64,000 nt of DNA from Leptasterias polaris (Eukaryota > Echinodermata > Asteroidea > Forcipulatida > Asteriidae): positions 1,364,001 through 1,428,000 of the forward strand of contig JAZGTN010000061.1 in the NCBI GenBank assembly GCA_037783415.1, in the 5' to 3' direction. The position numbers and the translations under genes were made by a program. Numbering within the stretch: the stretch's first letter is position 1; every line of letters begins with the position of its first letter. A model generated the notes under the pieces. That model was not told the DNA's origin, did not search any database, and saw nothing but the letters and a program-made list of their open reading frames with translations. Positions 10,866-22,200 of the stretch are shown piece after piece.

Positions 10866-12618
10866 GAATGACATTAGGGGGATATGAACGACATTGGGGG
10901 ATATGAACGACATTGGGGGATATGAACGACATTGGGGGATATGAACGACATTGGGGAATATGAACGACATTGGGGGATATGAACGACATTGGGGGATATG
11001 AACGACATTGGGGGATATGAACGACATTGGGGGATATGAACGACATTGGGGAATATGAACGACATTGGGGGATATGAACGACATTGGGGGATATGAACGA
11101 CATTGGGGGATATGAACGACATTGGGGGATATGAACGACATTGGGGGATATGAACGACATTGGGGGATATGAACGACATTGGGGAATATGAACGACATTG
11201 GGGGATATGAACGACATTGGGGGATATGAACGACATTGGGGGATATGAACGACATTGGGGGATATGAACGACATTGGGGGATATGAACGACATTGGGGGA
11301 TATGAACGACATTGGGGGATATGAACGACATTGGGGGATATGAACGACATTGGGGGATATGAACGACATTGGGGGATATGAACGACATTGGGGGATATGA
11401 ACGACATTGGGGAATATGAACGACATTGGGGGATATGAACGACATTGGGGAATATGAACGACATTGGGGGATATGAACGACATTGGGGGATATGAACGAC
11501 ATTGGGGGATATGAACGACATTGGGGGATATGAACGACATTGGGGGATATGAACGACATTGGGGGATATGAACGACATTGGGGGATATGAACGACATTGG
11601 GGGATATGAACGACATTGGGGGATATGAACGACATTGGGGGATATGAACGACATTGGGGGATATGAACGACATTGGGGGATATGAACGACATTGGGGGAT
11701 ATGAACGACATTGGGGGATATGAACGACATTGGGGGATATGAACGACATTGGGGGATATGAACGACATTGGGGGATATGAACGACATTGGGGGATATGAA
11801 CGACATTGGGGAATATGAACGACATTGGGGGATATGAACGACATTGGGGAATATGAACGACATTGGGGGATATGAACGACATTGGGGGATATGAACGACA
11901 TTGGGGGATATGAACGACATTGGGGGATATGAACGACATTGGGGGATATGAACGACATTGGGGGATATGAACGACATTGGGGGATATGAACGACATTGGG
12001 GGATATGAACGACATTGGGGGATATGAACGACATTGGGGGATATGAACGACATTGGGGGATATGAACGACATTGGGGGATATGAACGACATTGGGGGATA
12101 TGAACGACATTGGGGGATATGAACGACATTGGGGAATATGAACGACATTGGGGGATATGAACGACATTGGGGAATATGAACGACATTGGGGGATATGAAC
12201 GACATTGGGGGATATGAACGACATTGGGGGATATGAACGACATTGGGGGATATGAACGACATTGGGGGATATGAACGACATTGGGGAATATGAACGACAT
12301 TGGGGGATATGAACGACATTGGGGGATATGAACGACATTGGGGGATATGAACGACATTGGGGGATATGAACGACATTGGGGGATATGAACGACATTGGGG
12401 GATATGAACGACATTGGGGGATTTCAACGACATTGGGGGATATGAAGGACATTGGGGGATATGAAGGACATTGGGGGATATGAAGGACATTGGGGGATAT
12501 GAAGGACATTGGGGGATATGAAGGACATTGGGGGATATGAAGGACATGGGGGATATGAACGACATTGGGGGATATGAACGACATTGGGGGATATGAACGA
12601 CATTGGGGGATATGAACG
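10866..12618. repeat. 19-bp minisatellite, about 92 copies
   Basis: The unit GACATTGGGGGATATGAAC repeats head to tail with almost no length change. A G-to-A variant (GGGGAATATG) occurs ten times. A GAAGGAC variant block lies at about 12435-12545, one unit reads ATTTCAAC at 12421, and one unit near 12546 is 1 bp short. All three minus-strand frames are open because the unit has no stop in any frame and 19 is not a multiple of 3. The resulting 555-597-codon frames are therefore artefacts. The array lies about 450 bp beyond the 3' end of the dynein light chain gene. Confidence 0.97.
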
Positions 12619-13070
12619 TGATCGAAATCTTTCCTGCTGGTAATGGAATGTTTGTGTCATCAAACATGCAACATTATACATATCAAGGTCTCACAATAAT
12701 GGACGCAAAACTGCTGCTGTTTTTTCCACACAAAATATCCTTGAATATGATCCAAGTTTGACATAAACATTTTGAAAACATTAGTCAATTGATTCAACTT
12801 TTAATTCAATAAACCAAACACTATTTAAGTGTAAAATGTCAAGTGTTCACATACTCATTGAGGACTTTGCTTCCAGTATGTCATGATTACATGTTTAATC
12901 AGATTTTAAAAAGGGGCTCTTGGGTTGATTTAGTTTGCTGATGCATTTATGTTCATGATGTAGACAGTCATTGTGATGGGAGGGGCTTAATGAATCGATG
13001 CCTTCTGACTAGTATAACCAACCTTAACCCATTAATTGTATAAAGCTCAAGAAGTTAAGCCCAGATGCGT
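12619..13070 (-). other. Probable 3' UTR and flank of the dynein light chain gene
   Basis: Non-coding and AT-rich. On the minus strand a variant poly(A) signal ATTAAA lies at about 12800-12805, some 266 nt after the stop. Support is weak. Confidence 0.3.
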
Positions 13071-13274
13071 CTATTCATGGTAGATACCATATACCATTGC
13101 TGTAGCGAATAAAGAGTTGTTACAATACTCAAATGATGAAGAACTATCATTTGCTGCATCCCACAAACAACGACTACTGATCTTCAAACCCTGGTCTTTC
13201 AGCTCACCAATGTGTACAATGGCTATGATTTTATAGCGTCCAAGTTGTAGATCTTTAACTCTTGCTTTCACAAC
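13071..13274 (-). CDS. DYNLT5 last exon (C-terminal half of Tctex1 domain)
   Basis: The acceptor TTTTTACAG precedes VVKARVKDLQLGRY. The exon is 67 codons plus a stop at 13071-13073. It holds the conserved beta-strand core and the SRCLWD signature. Confidence 0.93.
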   Translation of the reverse strand, partial: VVKARVKDLQLGRYKIIAIVHIGELKDQGLKISSRCLWDAANDSSSSFEYCNNSLFATAMVYGIYHE

Positions 13275-16200
13275 CTGTAAAAAGAAATTGTTCAAATAAG
13301 ACTCAATAGATTATCTCTGGTTTGGACACTTCATTAAAAACAAGGCAAATGCAAAATCACTTGCTTATAGGTTTTGCAGAGAGAGAAAAAAAACCCAAAA
13401 ACACAAGTTCAGAGTGCAACACCAACATAGCAATAATACTAGAAACTTTGAAACATTCGGCTGCCAGTATTTCAAGGTCTCATCAGTTAGGCCATAGAGG
13501 ATGCAATTATACTGTTGCATAATTCATATTTCATACAGCCCGACTGTTTATTATTTAAATATTCAGTCATCTTTTTATTTGCCCCCAATGAACACAAACT
13601 CCCAACTGTGAATGCTGAGTTAATGGATTAATATTCATTAGTTTAATGCAGCAGTAAGCCACACCTTATCCTCAATAGACCACACCTCCAAAACCACCCA
13701 CATCCAGGAGGCATTTTATTATTGATTCTGTTGTGTTGTGTTGTCAGGTAGCTTTGTCAACTTTACATGCACATACAATGTAGAAGATGGATTAGATGAA
13801 TTCTATCTTTTAACATATGATTGATTAATTGATTATGGGTCTGATATTATATACAGATTTCCATCTGAAACAATTCACATGGATGAAGCATTTCAGCTGC
13901 TTGACTCAGCCAAGGTGGTGGATCCTGGAAATATTTCACACATTTGAAGCGCGAGATTTGCATGAACATTTAACTTTGTCAATAAACAGGAATGCATGCA
14001 GACTGCACACAGTCCTTGACACAGCGCTGTACACAACAGGCATGTAGTTATGCACTTAGGAGAAATAGAGAGAAAAGCAAACACATTCCACAAACAAACT
14101 GCATGTTGAGTAGACTTTAGGTAAATAAAGGGATAACTGAGACTAGGGATTATTGTGACCTAAAGCTGATCCTTATAGAAATACTGGAGATATATAATGG
14201 ATTATGGTGATCTGAAACTGATCATTAGAAATACTGGAGATATATAATGGATTATGGTGATCTGAAACTGATCATTAGAAATACTGGAGATATATAATGG
14301 ATTATGGTGATCTGTAACTGATCATTAGAAATACTGGAGATATATAATGGATTATGGTGATCTGAAACTGATCATTAGAAATACTGGAGATATATAATGG
14401 ATCATGGTGATCTGAAACTGATCATTAGAAATACTGGAGATATATAATGGATTATGGTGATCTGAAACTGATCATTAGAAATACTGGAGATATATAATGG
14501 ATTATGGTGATCTGAAACTGATCATTAGAAATACTGGAGATATATAATGGATTATGGTGATCTGAAACTGATCATTAGAAATACTGGAGATATATAATGG
14601 ATCATGGTGATCTGAAACTGATCATTAGAAATACTGGAGATATATAATGGATCATGGTGATCTGAAACTGATCATTAGAAATACTGGAGATATATAATGG
14701 ATCATGGTGATCTGAAACTGATCATTAGAAATACTGGAGATATATAATGGATTATGGTGATCTGAAACTGATCATTAGAAATACTGGAGATATATAATGG
14801 ATTATGGTGATCTGAAACTGATCATTAGAAATACTGGATATATTTATATGGCCCATGGCATCCAACGGATAAATGATCATCTTCACAATTCACATGAAGC
14901 AAGCAAGATTGGAAGGGGGGGGGGGGGGTTGTCTGTATAAGGCTAGTCAAAATGGGTTAAAAGCTAATACTGTTCTTCTAAGAACTGTTCTTACAAGAAA
15001 GGTTTATACATCCGAATCAACCTGGAAAAAGGAATAAATAACTAAATAGAAAGCAGATTTTCTAGAACTTCGGAAGTGAGCAAATAAATAAATAAACAAA
15101 CAATAGAAATCTCCTGTACTGAAAATGACTAAATAAACAAACGCTGTATTGTATTTAAGGGTTGATATACTCACATCCGATATCGTCTTAGTCATCTGTT
15201 TACAAAGCTCTGCTTCATATTTCTCCTCAGCTAGGTAATGTTGCAGGACTTCACAAAGGATGTCTTTGACTGTGTTGACAGGGAACCGTTTCCTGGGATC
15301 CATTTGATATGTTGGTTCCAATTTGACGCTGGACCCTTGCTTGTTGGGATCCTGTGGTTCATCCATAAACGACACAGTGCTGACCGAGCTAAAAAATACA
15401 CATTCATAAATACAGAAATATCTGTTATTAAAGAAATGTCAAATCATTCCTACCATCAAGTCAAAGCTCAGTAGATGGATGCGTATATCTGGTTATAAAT
15501 AATAAACCTTTAAGTGAAATACACAATCCTTGCAGAATCATGTTCCTTGTAGAAGAGAAGCATTCCTGAAACTACATTAAAATACAAAATTGGGTCAGGA
15601 AACTTAGCAACACAAACACTCAAGTCATAAAATCTAGGTTTTCAATAGGTGTAGGAGAATGAAACAACCCAAATAAAACAACCAAGTACAAATTTGTTGA
15701 AATATTTGCCTTTCTAACTTAGTCTATCATCCTTGGGCCAGCTTATACTTTTACGATAATGCAGACAGTTATTTCATATCACCCTACCTTCTGGGACGTC
15801 CATTACTCGCAATGTCAAAGGGAAAAGCATTCGGTTTTAAGCGAGCTGCCATTTCTTAGATTCAATCATGGTAAAGTGAGTGAAGTTGAGCTGCAAATCT
15901 GGGTTTTTTAAATTAATGTATAAACCATGATGTAAGCAAGATGGCACTGTAAAGTCAATTGGCCTTATTGGAATTTAAAATTAATTGTTGAAAAACATAT
16001 AATGGAATAACCCTAGTTCCAAGTTCATTGTTAAATCACATCATCTTCAGAATCACTAGACTTGGAACCCGGATTTCAAGTACAACTGTTGAACTTTAGC
16101 TTTTAGAATGTTTAACAAAGTTAGAGACAAGAGAATTATGTGTATGTACAGCACTACAAGACCTAGATTCTATACAAAATCATGTATGGACAGGTCTAAA

Positions 16201-19200
16201 TGTTTTGTCCTGCTACTTGGGCAACCAAGCGACAGATCCCGTTCCTAGAATATGGGAGTATACAAAAGAACACTTTGATGGAAATGTTGGGGGGTGTCAA
16301 CACCACAGTTTATCGTTCACCATTCACCGGTGAAATTCCAGGGGGTAATGTGGGGGGTTATAACCCGCCCCAGCACTTTTTTGACTGGGGGTTGGTGCCA
16401 TCAAATCATCCCCCAGATTTCACTAAATCCTGAAAATAAATTGCCCTTGTATTTGATTAACCCTTTGCGCGCTATCGGCGACTGTAGTCGCCGAGCTCGT
16501 CTATTCCCTGCACGCTATCGGCGTCTCCAGTCGCCCAGCAGTACTGTGTGTAAATCGATGAGGAATTCTGGGAAACTATTGACCCCTGACCAGTGCCCCT
16601 GACCCTCATCCAGCTGCATACATCTAGCTACACATGTATGCAACGTTATTTCATCTGAAAACAACAATCTTTTGTCACAAAGTTTCTCACAATTTGCGAT
16701 CAAAAAGCTGTGCGCTAAAACAAAAGACGGACATAATGGACACCCAAGCAGCATTTCGGGACATTTTACAGGACTTGGATTTTCGAGAATCAGACTTTGA
16801 AGAGCTTTTTTCAAGTGATTCTGACGACGTTGAAAGTACTGTAGACACACATGTGAGCGATAACGATGCACATGAACACGACACTGGGTCTCATGACAGC
16901 AGTGATGGGTCTGGATCGGGCAATGGCCCCGATGAAAATCGACAGAAAACGACATGTACTATGAAGTGTTTAGGTAAAAATGCAAACTTATCAAGCTCAC
17001 GTATTATTTACATATAATTGGTAATGGAATAATCGTATCTTAGTTATTCTTTATCCAAAAAACATAATTTGTACTTCAGTCATTAGATGGGAAATTTAAT
17101 ACTGAGTAAAAACATTATTTTGAATTTTTGCCTAAAACACTTTATTCACAGGGTAAAATGCCTGAGAAAAAATGTGAGTGTATTTTATGTAGCGCCACAC
17201 AGGAAATGCAGCGCCAGGGGATTACTGTGTGTACAGCATGGTAGCGTGCTAAGGGTTAATTCACAACAAGTAAGGCAAAAATGAAAACAAAGTGATCAAC
17301 TTATCTCAAAATACCAGGCACTGTGCAAACTTTACTTGTTAAATGTTTCTATTGTGTCAATTAACTAACCTTGCTGCAAAAAGCATTTGAATTGTGGAAA
17401 CAATCAGGGGAGGATTAACTAGGAGTAGATTAAGGAGGTGCAATCAGGGGATGATTAACTAGGAGTAGATTAAGGAGGTGCAATCAGGGGAGGATTAACC
17501 AGGAGTAGATTAAGGAGGTGCAATCAGGGGAGGATTAACCAGGAGTAGATTAAGGAGGTGCAATCAGGGTAGGATTAAGAAGGAGCACGCAGTGCCTTAG
17601 CTTTCTTCCAAAAAAGTACAAAAGTTGGGTGAAAAAACCCTACCTGCAACAAAAAAGAGTGTTTTAATCCCCAACACTTTCCCAGGCCCATTGCATATCG
17701 CATCCGGGAGCATGCTAGGCTTGCAAGTTCTTCCTTATTTCACCCATTGTTTTGACCCCAAGACAGGGTAGGCTTTGAGATGCACCCTCCCCGTAATTGT
17801 TGGCTGAAGTTCATAAAAAGGACACAATTAGTTAACCCATGCAGAAAGATTCAGAATGCATAGACCGCATGGGCATTTCTCTGGAGCTCTAGAGCAATCC
17901 ACCATCCAAATGCTATTACAGGTTTATGCTGTGAGTTGTTATGACTAAGTAGATCTACCAGTTGACAATAAACACAAATGATAGGCATGTGTTAGGTCTC
18001 ACAAGTAATGTTCTGAAAATTTGAAATCATTCCCACTTCCCTCTGACACTTTTCAACATGGATATACGCAACTGTTACCATTGACAACAAGCAATCTGGT
18101 TTTCACTTAGTCTCTTTTATTGCAATCTGTGTTTTGTTATTGTGTGTGGATCTGGACGAATTTGTTCTACATGTATCTGGCTGAAATAATCAATTTGCAG
18201 TTTTGTTTTGATCAGATCTCTTAAAATAATTGTCAAAAAAAGAAAACGTTCCAATATCTAATGGATAGGTACCTGGAGTAGGAATTGTAAATGTTGTTGA
18301 ATTTTGCTACATTGTGAAAAAATTACAAATCAGTTAAATTGAAAACAATGAGCTAAACAAACATTGTATAGAAATGAGAATAAAGACCATCCCATGCCTT
18401 GTCTCGGATACAAAGAAATTACAAACATCAATAAAGGTATTTGAAGTGATATAATGTTAATGGTCTAAAAATTGTACGCTATTCCAAATCACCAATTGTT
18501 AAAGGACCAATCCAAAAAATTAACAAATTATTAAAATTCTTTCTACTATAATCGAGACTCAATCGAACACACTTTTCCCCAGTACAGTCTTCTGTATTTC
18601 TGATAAATAATACGTTGTCCAGAAAATTACCAAACTAAATTGCTGTATTAAACAAATACCTTTAAATTTAACTCTTACATCTTGTGGACATTAAACTCGA
18701 GGAATGTAACATCATTTTTATCAAACATTTTTAAGCCTCATAAAATTCTGTTTCTATTACATGAAAATGTAAACAACATTTATATCTGAAATTAAACAAA
18801 ATAATACACACACTGGGGAAAGCACTTCATTGTTTGATTTATAAAAATAATAGTTTGTGTGCCTCACTCTTCACATCAATATGCACAGTGCTCAATCATG
18901 GAGGAATAAAAACTCCAAAAATAATTATAAAACATGATTTGGAAATTAGTCTATTCTAACACTAGGACTACAAACAACACTCTGGAATAAAACATGAGCT
19001 AATGATGATCCTTTGGATTTATTAAAAGAAACTAAATACCACTGATGATGGAGACAGATACCTGCTTCTGAGTTTCCTAATGAAGGACAGTGTTCGACTA
19101 CGATTCCTGATGCTTTTGTCTATACGACTAGGCAGAGTCATGCCCCGACTACGCTGAAGTTGGAACGTCATGGTGACACCTAACTACACAGATATGACAA

Positions 19201-22200
19201 CCACTGGAAACAACAAACTCCTTGAGAAATTGTAGATTTATGACTGCAGGATGGAGTGTGGGAGAATTATCTGCCACTTCAGCACTAATGTAAAAATGTC
19301 AGTAGATTTGCAAAGAGAACCAGATGTTTGGGATGGACTTAGTATGCGTGATTCTAGGTTAGATGTTCCAAGGCATAGTTGTTCCTACAGACATCAAAGA
19401 CAAGACAAGACAATTTACTGGATATGTTGACAACTGTCGGCCGATCACGCCTCTAATTACTCTGATTACAATCCCATTGGGTTTTAAAATGCTGATCCAA
19501 AGTACAAGATTATTGTGATAATATATATCATCTCTAGATCAATTATATCTGTGTTATAGGCTGGGAGCAAGGGTGACAATAACTCTACTCTTTTATTTAC
19601 TTTACAGGATTATTAAATGGCACAAATATCTTGATAAGTTCAATAAAGCGTGTTTACATATATCAATAAACTCCAATTATTGGCTGCACAATGGCACACT
19701 TTTTGTTACAAAGGGCATGCTATGTGCTTGTAAGTAATTATTTACTACTGATGTTCAACCAATTTAAGAAGCCACGTCACAAAGAATATGGTATGCAATT
19801 TGTACAGTTGACCCTATAAAACATTATTATTGAAAATACAATGTTCCCATTTCATGCTTACACTTATTTTATTTTTGATTATACTAACCTCCAAACCTAT
19901 ATTAAACTGTGCTTTACAAGCAAACTACTTAATGATAAACTTTAAAATGACAACAAGACAGTTACCTTGCTCAATGAGATTTATTTCTAGCCTGTATATT
20001 TTATTATCAAACATCAAATATGAATAACATAAATCCCCAAAATTAAACTGATACTACAATCCAGGTACTGGTTCTACAGAATATGAAACTGTGGATCCAT
20101 CACTAGTAACTAATGTATGCACTGCTCACATATTCATTAATCTACCATTACCTGACTCTACTTTCAGCCCGTCCCTTGCCATTTTGAACAGTCAACTTGT
20201 TGTTGCCATGGCCTCCTACCACCAATCCGATGCCTAGGAAAAGTTTGTGAGGATGGGGCAAAAGTGACAACAGTAGCTGCCTGTGACATCTTGACAACTG
20301 AGGACTTGTCCAACACCAGAATAAACTAGGAACCAGGTCTTGTTCCCGCGTCAATGACGTAACCACTATACCTTTTAATTTTCCTAAGCACCACAGACCA
20401 CCTCCCAAACCACCAAACATGATTAATTATGAATAGAAAAAGCCTTGTATTTTATGCATCATGCAAATGAGACATTCCTTTCAAACTACATTAATTATAC
20501 ATCATAGTTGCAGTTTCTCTTTCTGTTTTCTGCTCCTGCATCGTTTGAAGTTTCTTGGGATCGATAATTTCTCAGCTGACTCAAGAGTTTAAATACCCCA
20601 GAGTTTATTTAATAGATAATCTAGGACAATAAATGAATTATTTAAACCTCTTTCAAAGGTAAATTTACATATATGCAAGGGACAGTTCTTTATAATGTTT
20701 CTTGCAGGACAATTTATAAATTATAAATCGCCAACTACAGGTCCTTAAAATATTCACTGATTCTATCAATAATTAAAAGCAAAGAAACTCTCCCATAGCA
20801 GACAGAGAGCAAACAATTAGACATACAATGTACATCCACAAATATTGGAACGATTCTAAAATTAAAAGCGGCTCTATCAGTTTCTTAATTAATTGTTAAT
20901 CAATTAACTAATTGCTATTAAATGTTTACATTATCTCCACTTATTAATAGTGTGAATTAAGTAGCAATTTTAATAAAATAAGAAATCTCCTATTCTTAGA
21001 AGATCTAATTTAATTTAAAATTCCACAGTTGAATTGCATTGAAGAAGTAAATTATAACTTACAATTTTACCTGTCAAGTTAACTTACAACTGATTTTATT
21101 ATTTTAATACAAATTTATATAATTGGGTACTAAGCACTAGTGTACTGTTGTCAGGCAAAAGTTTGAAGGGATTTTGAAAAGTTGAGAATGCATGTTGATT
21201 GCAATAATAGCTGTTAGGTTGTAGATTATTAAGTATGAGTGTAAGGTTACCACACACATGGTATTGTGTAGAGTATGTATTGAATAATGCATTACTGTAC
21301 TGGTACACTTACATTGTCCTGACTCATTTGCATACAGATAGGTAGGTCCAGGACATAAATATTTATATTCTGTAGTTTTTGATAGTATCAGCAATGTATT
21401 GCTTTCGTTTTATTCTTAATTACAAGGCTTTTACTACACACACTTCTGGGTTTTTCTGGCTACCATGTATTTATTTTGAATGACCTTTGCTTTTATAATA
21501 AAATGATTTTGGTTAAATATTTGCACTAATCTAACTTTTATATCTTTATTTTTAAAGAACTCGGGAAAATTTTATTATAATGGATTTGTCAAAATGTATT
21601 GATTTTTTATATATATATTTAAAAAAAGTTTGATGTTTCGACCCTAGCAGAGTCTTTCTCAAAGGCTATTTTTTATTTAGTATGAATGTAAGTATACGTT
21701 CTGTTTATCTGTGATTTGTCAGGTTTCTTTGTCATTCACACAATGTTTGAAAATGTTACTGATTTAACCATGAATAAACCTCTAGAATGTGATCAAGTTG
21801 CATCCATTTATTTTTGTTCTTTGAGGTCAATTTCTATAGATTATGAAGTAATGGCTCGTATATCTAATCTCCTTCAGCTGTTCTTATTTTTTGTTACAAT
21901 ACATTCATTATATTTATTACAGTGGACTGGATAAAAAGACAATCTTCAGTTCTGCAGATTTGTCTTCTAGAATGGCCTGACCATTATTTGCAATTTCACT
22001 GTTTATCAGTCATTTCTCCTTGGCAGAAAAATGATTTAAATGCTTGTCTGTCCATGGAGGAAAGTCCTCCATGCAAGGTTTTAGCCAGGATTTGGTAAAA
22101 GGGTGTCCAAATCTGCTGGAAATTTAAAAACTGGGTGTCCAAATTGTTCACTTACAATACATTTACATGTAAATGACAGATGAAACAGGGTGTCCAAATT

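Larger units (their letters stand above)
16461..17255. mobile_element. piggyBac-like miniature element, 795 bp
   Basis: TTAA at 16457-16460 and 17256-17259 flank the element. The left end is CCCTTTGCGCGCTATC and the right end, reversed, is CCCTTAGCACGCTACC. A TTAA target duplication with CCC-initial inverted ends is diagnostic of the piggyBac superfamily. The interior keeps an acidic N-terminal transposase fragment and a C-terminal cysteine-rich fragment but has lost the catalytic core, so it is non-autonomous. It lies inside the DYNLT5 transcription unit. Confidence 0.85.

Noticed and set aside
10747..12667. Three overlapping minus-strand reading frames of 555-597 codons with a 19-residue repeat (PNVVHIPQCRSYPPMSFIS)
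   Set aside because: They are the three frames of the 19-bp satellite, which contains no stop codon in any frame. The peptide is identical in all frames, as expected from a unit not divisible by three.
20360..20395. A tRNA-Asp gene
   Set aside because: The D-arm and anticodon-arm words are recognisable, but the anticodon loop is disrupted and no acceptor or T stem closes. It is treated as a SINE head.
20148..20420. Minus-strand 90-codon frame beginning MFGGLGGGLWCLGK
   Set aside because: It overlaps a tRNA-like SINE segment and has no splice partners or similarity.
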